From Micractinium sp. NFX-FRZ (lineage: Eukaryota; Chlorophyta; Trebouxiophyceae; Chlorellales; Chlorellaceae): DNA of 64,000 bases. Shown piece by piece: positions 43,684-55,900 of the stretch. Position numbers and translations under genes: made by a program. The first letter of the stretch is position 1; every line of letters begins with the position of its first letter. The stretch covers positions 186,001 through 250,000 of the forward strand of contig JAPTJF010000006.1 of NCBI GenBank assembly GCA_029339195.1. The letters are read 5' to 3'. A model generated the notes under the pieces. The model did no database searches. It was given only the letters and a program-made list of their open reading frames with translations, and had not been told where the DNA came from.

Positions 43684-46600
43684 TCACTCCTCCGCGCCAG
43701 CACCAAAGTACCTGCAGCGGCGGCATGGGGTGGCGGCACATGAGCTGGCTGGCCACTCGTGCCGCCTCCCTGTCGCCTGTGCACCCCCTCCTCCTGCGTC
43801 TCTTCTCCCTGACTCAACCCCGGCAGGGTACCCACCTGCCCCATGCCACCAGCGCCGTCGACCCCCTCCTGGACGCCCGCAAGGCCGGCGGCTCCCTCCC
43901 TGCTCCCCCTGCCAAAACCCCACCCCCACTCACTTGTCAACAAGCGCGGCCGCCATGCGCTGCAGCTCCGGGGGAGAGGCGCCGTACTGCAGCAGCACGC
44001 GCCGGGCAGGGGCGAGTGGGGCGGGTTGATCCGGCACCCGGGGACCCGTGCACGCACGCACGCACGCACGCATGAGCTTCGCCCCCACGCAGTCTGTTGT
44101 CCTCCCGCCAAGCTTTGACCGCCACGCAGTCTGTTATCCTCCACCCTGACCCTTGCCTGCCGCACTTTAACGCAATTCACCTGCACTGCCTCGATTGCGT
44201 CAATGCCATCCACCTCCTCCACCGCCTCCGCCCCAGTGTCCAGCAGCCTCAGAACCATCTCGGTGAACTGCGGGCAGGGAGGAGAGGAGAGGGTGCCATT
44301 GCTGTGGACAACAGTGACTTGCACTTAGAACGGCAGTGGAAGCCAGGACTCACGCCGTTATGTGCCAAGAGTCGACCCTGATCCTGTCTCCCCGCCCCCC
44401 CGCCACGTGCGTTCAGCTCCAGGCGTGCCGCACCACCTCAGCACTGCTTGCGCATTCTTCTCAACGCACTGTGTGCACACCCATAGACCAGGCCATGCCC
44501 ACCTGCAGGCCCAGGCGTGCAGCATCCATGTCGGCGCTCCTCATCAGGGAGACCATGGCCTTCAAGGCGTCGCGGTCAGCAGCAAACAGCCAGTTCAGGG
44601 TGTCCGGGTTGCCTGCAGGGAGGGCCAGCAAACTGATGTGGGTAGGTAAACGCAGCAGGCAGCAGAAGAAGGGATGTGGCACTTGCGGGCGCTGCCGTTC
44701 AGCCAGCGCAGGCATTGGCAGAGCATCCCACACATACAACCCGTCTGCCAGCAGCGACACAGAAGCAGAGGGAAGAATCGTCGAAAGACAGGCGCGCCCG
44801 CCGCACCTGTGCCGCCGCCTCCGTCTGCGCAGATGTTGGCCAGTGCAAAGGCGGACTCTTTGCGCACGTGAAAGGGGGAGTCCTTCAGCAGGCGCATCAG
44901 CTCCTGCGGACAAGATTGCGAAACACATAAAGGAGCGGTTTTGGAAGGAGGGCAGTCGGGGGCAGTCGCGGGCAGCCCCGCTGCACACCTGGCAGCAGGG
45001 GATAGGGCGGCGGCAGGCACGGCAGCTTGTTTTCACAAAGACAGGACTGGAGAGAGCTGCAGGCATCTGATAAGTGTTGACACCAATGCAACTGCTGGCG
45101 TAAGAAGCCTGCACAATGCTGCGCTAGCTGCCTGTCCACAATGCATCCCCCAGCCCCATGCACTAAGCCTCAACCCCCGGGCTCACCGGCACCGCGCCCG
45201 CCGCCTTGAGCGCCTCCAGCCCGCCCCTGCCTGGCGTGCCGGCGATGTTGCTCAGCACCCAGCACGCCTCCCGCTGCAGCCCGTGGTGGTGGCTCTGCAT
45301 GGAGCACACACATATCAATATTGGTATCAAAACAAAAGGGAGAGTGGCAGGTGCAGGAGGGCATTGGCAGGCATGCAGCCCGTGGTGGTGGCTTTGCATG
45401 GAACACAATTGATTGGGGCAAGTGAGGAACATAAGCAAATGGAGGGGGGAGGGGAGCGGGCAAGGGCGCCCGGCGGTCCCTGCTGGTGGCTCTGAAAGGC
45501 AGGAAGAGCAGGGGCAGGGGGAGGGGAGGAGGAGGCAGGCCAGGGATCAAACAAGAAACACAAACACGAAGGGGGTAGGTGGAAGGGCGGATGGGCGTTG
45601 GGCAGCTCACCTCCCCGCCCACATGGCTCACCCCTGCGCACACGCAGAGCAGCCCACAACCCCCTCCCCTTCCGCGCGCCACCAGCCCACCCCGCAGCAC
45701 AGCGCAGCAGAGCATGGCTCACCCCGCAGCGCAGCGCAGCACAGCACGGCTCACCCCTGCACACACCACCAGCGCCTGCAGCGCCGGCGCCGCATCCGGG
45801 GACAGCAGCTGGTCCACGGCAGCGGCGCCGCCCCCCGCCGCAATGTTGCCCAGCGAGCGCAGCAGCGGGATGAGCAGGGCGCGCCCGTCCTCCTCATCTT
45901 GCAGCATCTGCTGGGTGGGCAGTGGGCGAAGCGGGAGAGTGGCAGCCGGGATTTATGAGCGTGGGGCATAGCAGAATGTTCAAGCTTGGCCACCGCTGCA
46001 CCCGATCTGTGTGCCCCCAGCCCACCCGGGCCGAGCCAAATCGCCAGCGCCCCGCCACCTCACCCGGTCTGCCCCCTCGGTCACGCGCGCCAGGATGGGT
46101 GGGACCGCCCCCAGGGACACCATGCGGTTGAGGTGGGCCTCGTGGGATGCTGCACGCAGAGCGGCAAGCAGAGCAATATGCAGAGAACACACGCAGAAAA
46201 ACGCAGAGTGATACACACTTCAGTGTGTGGAGCTGGATTATTGAGGTGGGCTCCAGAAGGTCTGCAGGACCGGTTCCGTGATGCTGTCCTCCCTCCGCCG
46301 TGCCCCTGGCCCCTTGCGCCCCACAAACCGGTCACCTCCCCACCCTGCCCACTGCTAACGCACGCCAGCACCCTAGGCCGCCGTTTCGGATGCCCGTCCC
46401 TCCCCACGCAATTCGCCGCACCCCACGCTTTATCAAAGGGCGCCGCCCACCTGTCACGTACGCCAGCACCCATGCGGTTTCGGTTGCCAGGTGGTCGGGC
46501 CCCTTTGCCACCAGTTGAACAATCGCCTCCGGGGCTCCCTCCACCGCCATCACCTCCCCCACCTCCCGCCCCGCCCCCCTGAGCACGTTGCTGAGCGCCC

Positions 46601-49600
46601 AGGCGGCGGTGGTGCCGGCGGAAAGGGCGGCATCGCCCTCATCAGCTGCAGGGGGGTGGAGGGCAGCAGGAGACAGGCAGCACTGGCTGACTGATTGATT
46701 GGTTGATTGGTTGGGTTGGCTAACGTGTAGGGTAGCGCCCAGGCAGCAGTGGTGCCAGCGGGCAGAGCGGAGGCAGCCCTGTTGGCTGCGGGAGCGGAGG
46801 GAGGCAAGGGCAGAGGAGGCTGATGGGCGGGCTCGCGGCTCTGTAGGCTTGGGCTTGCAGAGTGCGGCACGCCCCTGTTTGGTACATGGCACAGTGCCCA
46901 CGCCCGTGCCGGCAGGCAGGGCGGGGTCAGTCCCAGAGCTCCAGTATCCCGGATGGCTCGCCGCCTCCCATCATCCCACGCCTTGCACGCCGCCAAGCAG
47001 TAAAAAGTGGCAGGCATACATGGAAGCGAGGATGCAGGGGGCATACACAGCGACACACAACCCCGCACGCCTCTCCCATGGCTCACCGCCCGCATCAAGC
47101 GCCTTGCGCGCCCCCACCAGCAGCTGCGCCAGCGGGCGCACCACGCCGTTGGCAATCAGGGTCTGGCGGAAATCAAAGTCCTCGGCAGCAATGTTGCCTG
47201 CACAGCGGGACGGAGCATGGAAGAGACGTGGTGTGCCGGACGTGTACAAGTGCACTGGGAGGGAGGGGAGGGGGCACGCCACGCCAGGAGCAACCAGGGC
47301 CGGGCCCCACTGGCGAGCTCCTCTTAATCAGGGCACACCACAAGACCGCCCAGCACAGGCCACTCACCCAGCGCCCAGTCGCACTGCTCAACCGCAGGCA
47401 GCCCGCTGCCTCCCACCCTACAAGCTCCCTGCTAAACAGATTGTCATGCCAGGCAGCCTGTCATGCCAGGCAGCCGGACACAGACACTCACCCAGGGCTG
47501 CACTGCTCCGCCAACACCCTCACCCAGCCTCCCAAGTCACTTGCAACAATGGAATATAGTACAGCAGCCTGCGGACGCACTCAAGCAGCGCTCACCCAGG
47601 GCCCAGGCGCACTGCTCCGCCACCGGCAGCCCGCTGCCGCCCCCCAGATAGGCGATCAGGATGGGGGCCGCCGACAGCACCGCCTTCACTGTCTCAAACT
47701 CGCCCTGCATGGGAGCAAACGTAGGTGAGCTAAGCTGCTTGGTTACCGAAGAGAAGAGGGGGTGAGGAGGATAGGGGTGGCCGACAGCACGGCATTCACC
47801 GTCTCAAACTCGCCCTGCGGGCGAGGGTGAGAGTAAACGTCGCTGAGCTGGTATGCTTGGGCGAGACGAAGCGAAGAGAGGTAAGTGAGATAATGATGGG
47901 GGCGCCGACAACACCGCCGTCGCCGACCCAAACACGCCGGCGGGGGGGTCGTGTGTTGAAACACGGTTGTGTAACTAACATGGCCAGCACGTGGCCGCCT
48001 GCTGTTGCAATCGTAACATTGCTTGCGCCCTGTCCCGCCCTGCCACGCTGCCCTCCCTCCTTTCCTCTCCATTGCCCAGAAACGATAAGGGGGGATTTTG
48101 GGGGAAAGAAGAGAGCCGTGCTCACCACAGCCAGGTTAGTGATGGCCCAGGCCGCCTCAAAAATGACCTCCATGGCCGTCCCGTCCATGCGTGGCGGCTG
48201 CAGTGCCTCCACCAGCACCGGCACAGCGCCAGCTGCAGGCGGGGCGGCCGGCGGCAGCGGGGGGCGGAAGCAGCGGCAGCGGCGGTGGCGGGAAGCTCAC
48301 CGACTGCTGCGCGTGCACCGCCAGGCGGGCGGGTGGGTGTGCAGGGTGGGTGCGCAGGCAGCACAGAGCGACAGCGCAGTGGGGAAGCAGCGGCGGCGTC
48401 GGCGACAGCCGCAAGCAGCGGCAGCGGCAGAAGTGATGCTGGAGGGGCAGCAAGCCACGTGCACGCACGGCTGGAAACAGCCTGCCCACCCAGCACCTGC
48501 GCTTCCGGCTTGGGGCTGTAGTGCAAGCCTCGCCCTCTGACATCCGACCGCTCAGCCCTCGAGCGGGGCTGCCCACTCACACATCTGTCTGCTCGCCGCC
48601 TGCTCTCCCCATTGCCGCCCACCCACCTTGTACCGCCTCCTTGAAGGGCGGCTCGTCGTAGTTTGAGAGCAGCTGGCGTAGGCGCCTCACAGCGTCCAGT
48701 GAAATGTCGGACCCCACTGGCTTGGCTCCCCTCACCGCCTCCACCGCCGCCGCCACCTCAGCCGCTACATCCTCTGGCGGTATGACGGGCGCTGCCTCCC
48801 CCGCTCCTGCGCCCTCGCTTGTGCCCTCGCCTGCTCCCAGGCGGAAAGGGTGGAGAGCGGAGGAGGGGGCGGTGTTGGCGAGGGCAGGGCAGGGTGGGGC
48901 CCGCAGGTGGGTGGGCGTCAAAACGCTTGCACCAGCCCACGTTTCACCAAGCCAGCCCTCCCACACGCCTGTGACCTGCCCTTGCTAGCCTGCCCCACTG
49001 CTCATGGGCTCGCGGGCAGGTGTGCGCCAGACTAGATAGACTGGACAAGGGCGGGCGCTGCGCTGCGCATGCGCACCGAGCGAGGCGCGGCTGGGATCTC
49101 GGCTGAGCTGGCGGCTGGGCGGCAGGCTGCCGAAGGAGGGGTCCCGCTTCAGCCGCTTGCTGCGCAGCGCGCTCTCCTTGCTCTTGGCCGAGATGGCCAC
49201 CGTCTGTGCAAGAATTTGGGGTGGGGTGAGGGAGGGAGAGGGTCGGAAAAGCAATCGGGTGCCTTCGGCGCCTCGCACTGGCGGGCGGGAGCGGTGGCCG
49301 CGGCTTGGTGTCCCTCTGAACCGGGGCTCCGACATCGGCGCAGCCACCTCCCAGACCTTGAAAGGACGAGAGAGCGCTCCCCCTAGCGACAGAACGGTAA
49401 CCGGGAAGGGCCAAGGGCCCCAAGCAAGGCACGATACTTGCCTCGGCGCGCCGCCTGTCTGTGGCCTCCCCAGGCTTGGTGACGCCATGCGTGTTCTTGT
49501 ACTCTGCCCGCCTGCGCCAGGCAAAGGTCAGTGCAACATGCGATCAGCGAGGAGCTGGGCACCACCAGCAGGCCCTGACAGGCAGGCTTGCCTGTCGCTG

Positions 49601-49617
49601 GGCACGTGAGTCTCCAT
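43684..49617 (-). CDS. IMPA9: Importin subunit alpha, IMPA-9-like (ARM repeats)
   Basis: Nuclear import adaptor that binds nuclear localisation signals through ARM repeats and importin beta through an N-terminal IBB. Sixteen exons give 553 residues in phase: 49617-49592, 49511-49442, 49203-49077, 48830-48627, 48232-48126, 47704-47596, 47197-47087, 46645-46451, 46149-46064, 45910-45767, 45294-45187, 44903-44807, 44612-44503, 44267-44181, 43986-43934, 43711-43684. The IBB reads SDRRAEYKNTHGVTKPGEAT, DRRRAETVAISAKSKESALR, SKRLKRD. ARM repeats show LPVAEQCAWALGNIA, TTAAWALSNVLRGAG, REACWVLSNIAG and SPFHVRKESAFALANICADG. The end, ADMDAARLGLQFTEMVLRLL followed by VDGIDAIEAVQ and LVDKYFG, matches plant IMPA-9 specifically. 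The first two introns use GC donors (GCAAGC from 49591, GCAAGT from 49441); only these restore the IBB frame. Several introns hold decayed exon-edge copies. Confidence 0.92.
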
Positions 49618-49954
49618 TGCGATCACTCGGATGCTATGCGAACTCGATTTGATGGGCCCAGCCCGCAAGAAGAAGAAGAAGAAGAAGTATACGCGGTATG
49701 CGTGATTCGGCAAATGCCCGGGAGGAAAACCCACTGAAAAGTTGCCGAGACAGCCAGCTCAGCATGCTGCAGCAATTTGCGTGGGCCACATACCGCTTCA
49801 AACGGTTGCCCCCTTCCCGGGCAGGTTCTGCAAGTGTATTGAAGGCGAAGGCAAGAGACACTGGTGGGCGCGTCTCCAGCTCAACAGCAAGGCACTCTGC
49901 CAGTCCGCTTAGCCGGTCCCAATTTGATCGGGATCGATCGCATTGACTGACAAA
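49618..49954. promoter_or_regulatory. Divergent upstream region of importin (minus) and the ABC transporter (plus)
   Basis: Only 337 bases separate the two start codons. It contains a run of AAG units (TTC on the minus strand) at about 49669-49686. Both promoters must lie here or in the 5' UTRs. No TATA box is obvious. Confidence 0.6.
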
Positions 49955-52900
49955 ATGTTAGTTCTGGGCCAGCGCTGCACGCCGCTGGCTCGCCCGGTGG
50001 TGGGGCGCCAGCCTTGTGGCCTGCGGCCGGCAAAGGCGCGCCCTTTCCTGTCCATCCGGCCCTCACGGTCCTCACGGCCCAGCCGTCTGGCTGCTAGCAA
50101 TCAGGCACCGCAGGAGGAGGGCGGCACTGGCGGCAGCGGCGGCACCAACGGCAGTGGGGTGGCACTGAGCGAGGCCGCCCCGCTTGCCGCAGCCGGCCGC
50201 TCCGTGCTGTTTGCCAAGCAGGAGGGTGCCAGCACCGACCTGGCCGTCATCCTGCCACGCCTGAAGGAGGTGCGGTGGGAGAGGGACGGCAGCAGTGGCA
50301 TTGCAGGGAGCAGGTGCTGAGTTATCTGGGCGCACCCGCCCACGACAGCTGCCGCACTGCGCTGTGCTACCATCAAAGACGCCCGTCTGTGTTGCAACCC
50401 CTCACTGCAGCTTGCGCTGCCCTACTGGACTGGGGACAGCGAGCAAGCGAAAGCGGCTCGATGGAAGCTGGCGGGCGTGTTTGCGCTGACACTCGGCACC
50501 ACGGGAGTGAGGTGCGCAGCTTGAAGGGCCGTGCCGCCGCCGCTGCTGCTGCCACTGCTGCTGCTCACACTGCTTTGGGTGGCTGCAGCCGCCGCCTGTA
50601 GTGCTTGAGACGCACTCAGCAGGGATCTCCCAACATTACCAGCAGCACCCCAAGCGACTCTTGCCGCCCTGAAACCTTGCTGGCTCACCCACTGCATGCT
50701 GCCCAGGCCCTGCCTGCCTGCGGCGTGCTCTTCAACTTTCCGAGCCGCACATTCCCCATTGCCCCGATTGCCGAGAATTCAGCATAAGCTTACGTACATG
50801 CCTGCACCGTTCTCCCAATGTGCTCATCATGCCCCATGCCTCCCCTTCTCCTCCCGCCCCTCGTCCCGCAGCGTGCTCTTCAACTTCCTGGGCCGCGACT
50901 TCTTCAACGCCCTGAGTGCCAAGGACCAGGAGAAGTTCACGGAAATGCTGGTCAAGTGGCTGTGCGCCATCTGCGCCGGCATACCTGTCTACGTGCTGCG
51001 GTGAGCCGGCGCTGCTCACACACAGAGAGTGTGTGTGTGTGTGTCTGGTGAGGGCGGGAGGCAATCCAAGTGCGCCGGCATACCCGTCTACGTGCTGCAG
51101 TGAGCTGGCAGAGGTGCCTGTTGCTGTGTGCGTCTCTGTCCTTCAGCTGAGTGGCGGGGCTATAGGCCGCTATTTGCACGTGCAGCGTGCCCGTCGCATG
51201 TGCTGCGCTCCGTTGTTACGCAGTCACTTCTTCTTCTTCTTGTGTGCAGCGACTACTACCAGTCCAAGCTGGCGCTGGAGTGGCGGCAGTGGATGACGGA
51301 GCGCTTCACAGAGGACTACTTCTACGACCGAACGTTCTACCAAGTGCAGGTGTGTGTGCATGTGAGGTGGGCTACGCCTCTGTTGTTGCTAAGACATTCT
51401 ACCGAGTGCAGGTGGGTTGCGCAGCAACAAAAGCTCACAGTTGGGGCGTGGGGCGGGGCGCATGCATTCTGCCAAATGCAGGTGTGGGGTGGGTGGGGCT
51501 ATGCTTCTGTTGTTGTTTTGTTCTGACGTTCTATCCAGTGCGTGTGTAGGGGATGCACGAGGCCGGCTGCATCAGTCAACAAGTGCAGGCAGGCTGGGGC
51601 CAATGCCACCGGGGCGGGGCCTGTGAGGCCAGGCGCCTGCCGCCACGTCGCGTCGGAGCTCCGCCTGTGCCCCTGACTAGGAAGTCCTGCCCCTCTCCTC
51701 TGCACAGGCGGGCGCCCTGGTAGACAACCCTGACCAGCGTATCGCCGTTGACGTGAGGTAAGCAGGACCAGGGCGACGCACTGGTTCATTCTGCAGGCTC
51801 CCCCACGGATAGCACGGCACACAGCACCTCCTCCTACTCTTGGGGGGTGGGCGCACATCAGGAACTGGCCCTTGGGAACGGGGCCAGGCACTGCGGCCCA
51901 ACATCAGCAGGGACACCACACACACATCTTGCCAGCGACTCGCCTTTGCGGGCGCCGCCGCTTGGAGTGGCGGGCCGTGCCAGCCGACCGCAGCGCTCTC
52001 GCAGCGGTGAGCTCTGGCTGCATGCTGTGACCTTGCCCAAGCATTGCTGTCCTGCCGCCCCTGCTGCCCGCCTGCAGTAATTTCACAGGCACCGCGCTCA
52101 CCTTCAGCGTTACGATGCTCAACGCCCTCATCGACCTGATCAGCTTCTCGGGTGAGGCGGCGAGGTGGGGTTGTGAGGTGGGCATGGGTGTGTGTGCGGC
52201 GGGAGGGGCAGAGTGCATGTTGTTTGACCGTGCCTGCCCAACGCCCTCGTCGGCGTGACCAGCTTCCCAGGTGGGGCGGCGGGGGTGGGTATGTCAGGGG
52301 AGCAGAGGGCGAGGTGGGGAAGCGGCTGTGCATGTAAGAGCAGGAAGCGGGGGCAGCAAAGACACCTGTAGACCCGGGTGTACTCTGCTTCTCTTCTAAA
52401 AGCACTCCATTGGGACAATATTTGGACTTGGACCAGTTTTCTTCCCAAAAGCTTCGTTTTTGGGTCCATTGTTCCCCCCCCCGCTTGCCCCAGGGTACCC
52501 TGCTGCTCCATCCCGCGCATGTCACCGCCCCCTCCCCTTCCTCATGCACCTGTTGCCATCCCTTTCCTCTTCCGCCTCCCACCCACCCCCACAGGCATCC
52601 TCTACTCCATCTACCCCCCGCTGTTTGCTGCCCTGCTGGTCTACTCGGTGGGCGGCACCGCCCTGTCCATCCGCATCGGCCGCCCCCTCATCGGCCTCAA
52701 CTTCCAGCAGGAGGCGCAGGAGGCCAACTTCAGGTGGGGGGGCGGGGCACAAAGGAACAGCAAATCATTGTTTCCCGGTGTGGTGCTGGTGCTTCCCTGT
52801 GTGATGCTGGTGCTGCTGCGGGCGCAGGAGGCCAACTTCAGGTGGGGCACACAATGCCAATGCCTGTACCCACTCCGTGCTTGTGGTGCTGGTGCTGCTT

Positions 52901-55900
52901 TGTGGGATCAGTTGTTTGGGGGGGCGTGCGCAGGAAGCCCACATCAGGTGTGGCAGCACCGCCCTTTTGTTCTATTCCTGGTGCTATTGTGGGAGCAGGA
53001 GGGTTGGAGGGGGCGGGTGCAGGAGGCCAACTTGTAAGCGTAGCCACCTCATCAAGGCAGCAGCACTTGGTCCTCAGTCTGGTGCTGCTGCTGCTGTGGC
53101 CGCTGTGGTTTGACGGGGTTCATGTCCTTCCCCACCCCCCAGCCCTCATCCCACACCCAGCAACGTTTCTATCAAGTGTGTTGCTCACATGTCCCCGCAG
53201 GTACGGCCTGGTGCGTGTGCGCGAGAATGCGGAGAGCATCGCATTCTACGGCGGCGAGGACAACGAGCAGCGCCTGCTCAACTCCCGCCTGCGCGCCGCC
53301 GTCGACAACTTCCTGGGTAGGTCCCCTCCACAGCCACGCCATGTACTGTACGGCCACCTGTACTGCCCCCATGCATCACGCCGCCACCTGTACTGCCCCA
53401 TGTGACCGCCGTCGAGCATTTTCTGGTAGGCTTGGAGGTCTTTGGGGGAACTCAGCACAACCCCTTGCGTGCACTTTGCCTCCTCACCCCACTTGCTCAA
53501 ACCTGCCCCTTGCTTCCCACAAGGCTGCTCCAAGAAAACCGCCATTCTTCAACCCCGTCTGCCTCACCCCGCGCTGCCTTGGGTGTGCTGTCTTTGTTCC
53601 TCCCTTCCCTCGTTCCTCTGCAGAGCTGCTGAAAGCGTCCCAGAGCCTGCCCTTCACCTCTTTCTACCTCGTCCCTCACAGCTTGTTCCACCCTTTCCTC
53701 CATCTGCTGCAGAGCTGCTCAAGGCGTCCCGGAACCTGTCCTTCTTCACCTCCTTCTACCGCTTCCTCATCCAAATCCTGCCCGCCGCCGTGGTGGCGCC
53801 CCTCTACTTCCGCGGGGAAATCGAGTTTGGGGTCATCAACCAGAGCGCGTCAGGTGGGTGTGAACTTCTTGGCCGCATTTCAGTCACCTTTTGAGCCTGC
53901 GTGGTGGGCCTGCCGGTGCCGCGCCATAACAAACCATCAAGCCTAGGTTCCCCACCCCGGCCCCGCTTTGGTACCCACTCACACCTGCTCTCCGCCTGCC
54001 CCAGCCTTGAACCACGCCCTCATACACGCCTCCACAGCCGGCCCTGCCCGGCCACCACCCTCGCACCCCGCGCTGCTCGGCCTGGCCACAAAGCAAGCTC
54101 ACCTTTACCCCTCACCCCAACCCCAACCCCTCCTCCACCCTCCCTCCATCTGTGCAGCCTTCAACCACATCCTCACAGACGTCTCCCTGGTGGTCTACCA
54201 GTTCGAGACGATCGCAGGCTTCTCGGGTGGGTGGGCAAGGAGGGTGCCTTGCTTGCTTGTTTGGGCTTACAGTCTGTTTTTCCGCAACACAACTTGCGAC
54301 ACAGACCCCCAATGCTTATCGTTCACAGTTACCGAGGACTGACCTGCCTTTGCGGTGTGCTTGCTGCAAGCACTGGACCCGCCGACGCCTGGATGTGGAA
54401 GTGAGAGCCTTACTGGACCCCCTGCTGTATCGGGCGGAAGCGAGAGCCTTACGAGGCCCCCTGCCCTGCCCTGCCCCTGGCCCTGCCCTGCTTGCAGCGG
54501 TGGTGGACCGCCTGGGAGAGTTCAAGGAGGTGCTGCACGGCTCCAGGTGAGCTCATTTGTAACAGTTGTGTGGCTGTGCCCACTCGTCGCTGTGCCCGGC
54601 TGTGTCTGTGTCTGTGTCTGTGGTTGTGGCTGTGCTATGGCTAACCTCTTTGTGGCTGTGCCTGTGTGTGCACCTACGTGGATGCATGCCGGTTCCTGTC
54701 ATTAGGAGCACACGGATTGCTCCGGGGCCCCACAGCCTTCCAACCGAGCCGCCGTCGTGCCATGCCCATGCTGTGTGTGCTCTGCATGCAGGGGCCCGCC
54801 GCCTGCCCCCCAACCACCTCCGAGACACTCCTCACTCTTACCGCCTGCTGCCACTGCTGTGCCCTCTGCCTTGCCTCTCCACTTCCAGGACTGGAGGCAC
54901 GGCGACCGTGGACCCCATTGCACTGGCGGCTTCTATGGACGCCGACGACGGGACGCCTGCCCGCGCCCGCACCGATGCGGAGGAGGCAGCGGAGGCCCGT
55001 GGCGGGATCACAATCACCGACCTGCCGGGCACCTCTGGTGAGCCTGTTGTTCTCGTGCTCTTCTTGTGTCCTTCCATCAGAGGTTGTCTGTACTAGAAGG
55101 CGAGGGGGGCCGCTGCAATTGCCCCGCAGGGGTGGTCAGCAGGAGCACAGACGTACCTTGGCAGGCCCCTCTGTTGTTGGCGGGCCAACAGGGCGGGCTA
55201 TGTAGGTAAAGCAGCAGGGGAGCACAGCATGCAGGGCACAAGTCAGCTTCACGCTGCGTGCGCCCTGCAGCAGGCCGACCCTGGTATCAGGGCTTCAACC
55301 ATTCTCCTCTCCCTCCTTCCTTCTCCCCGTTCTGCCAGGCTGCTCCCTGCCCTGCTGTTGAACTCAAGACTCTTTGTCTGCCCTCCCCCTTCCCGCTCCC
55401 ACATTTGCAGGCCGCTCCCTGCTCGACATTTGATTTCACGCTGCGCGCCTTGTCGCTGCATGTCACGGTGTTAACGACTCTAAGACTCTTTGTCTGTCCA
55501 TTTGCCCCCCCTGCAGGCCGCTCCCTGCTCGACATCCACGACCTCACGCTGCGCGTGCCCAGCAGCGGCATGACCCTGGTGTCTGGCCTCAACCTCACCA
55601 TCACCCCCGGCCACTCCCTGCTCATCATGGGGCCCAGCGGGGCGGGCAAGACCAGCATTCTGAGGTGAGCTCTACAACACAAACACACAAAAAATAACTT
55701 TAGTAAGCGAGTGCGTAACATGCGGGGCTCAGTGGGGGCGGGCAAGAACAGCATGTCGGGGCGAGCGATTGAATACGTAAGGTTTGCTGAATGTGTGGGT
55801 CCCAGCGGGGGGCGGGCAAGGCAACCGGCACACTGAGGTGAGCGCTAGCCGTATTTATCTGCTGCTGCGCCCTGCCATGCTCCTTGCCCGAGACCCGCCC

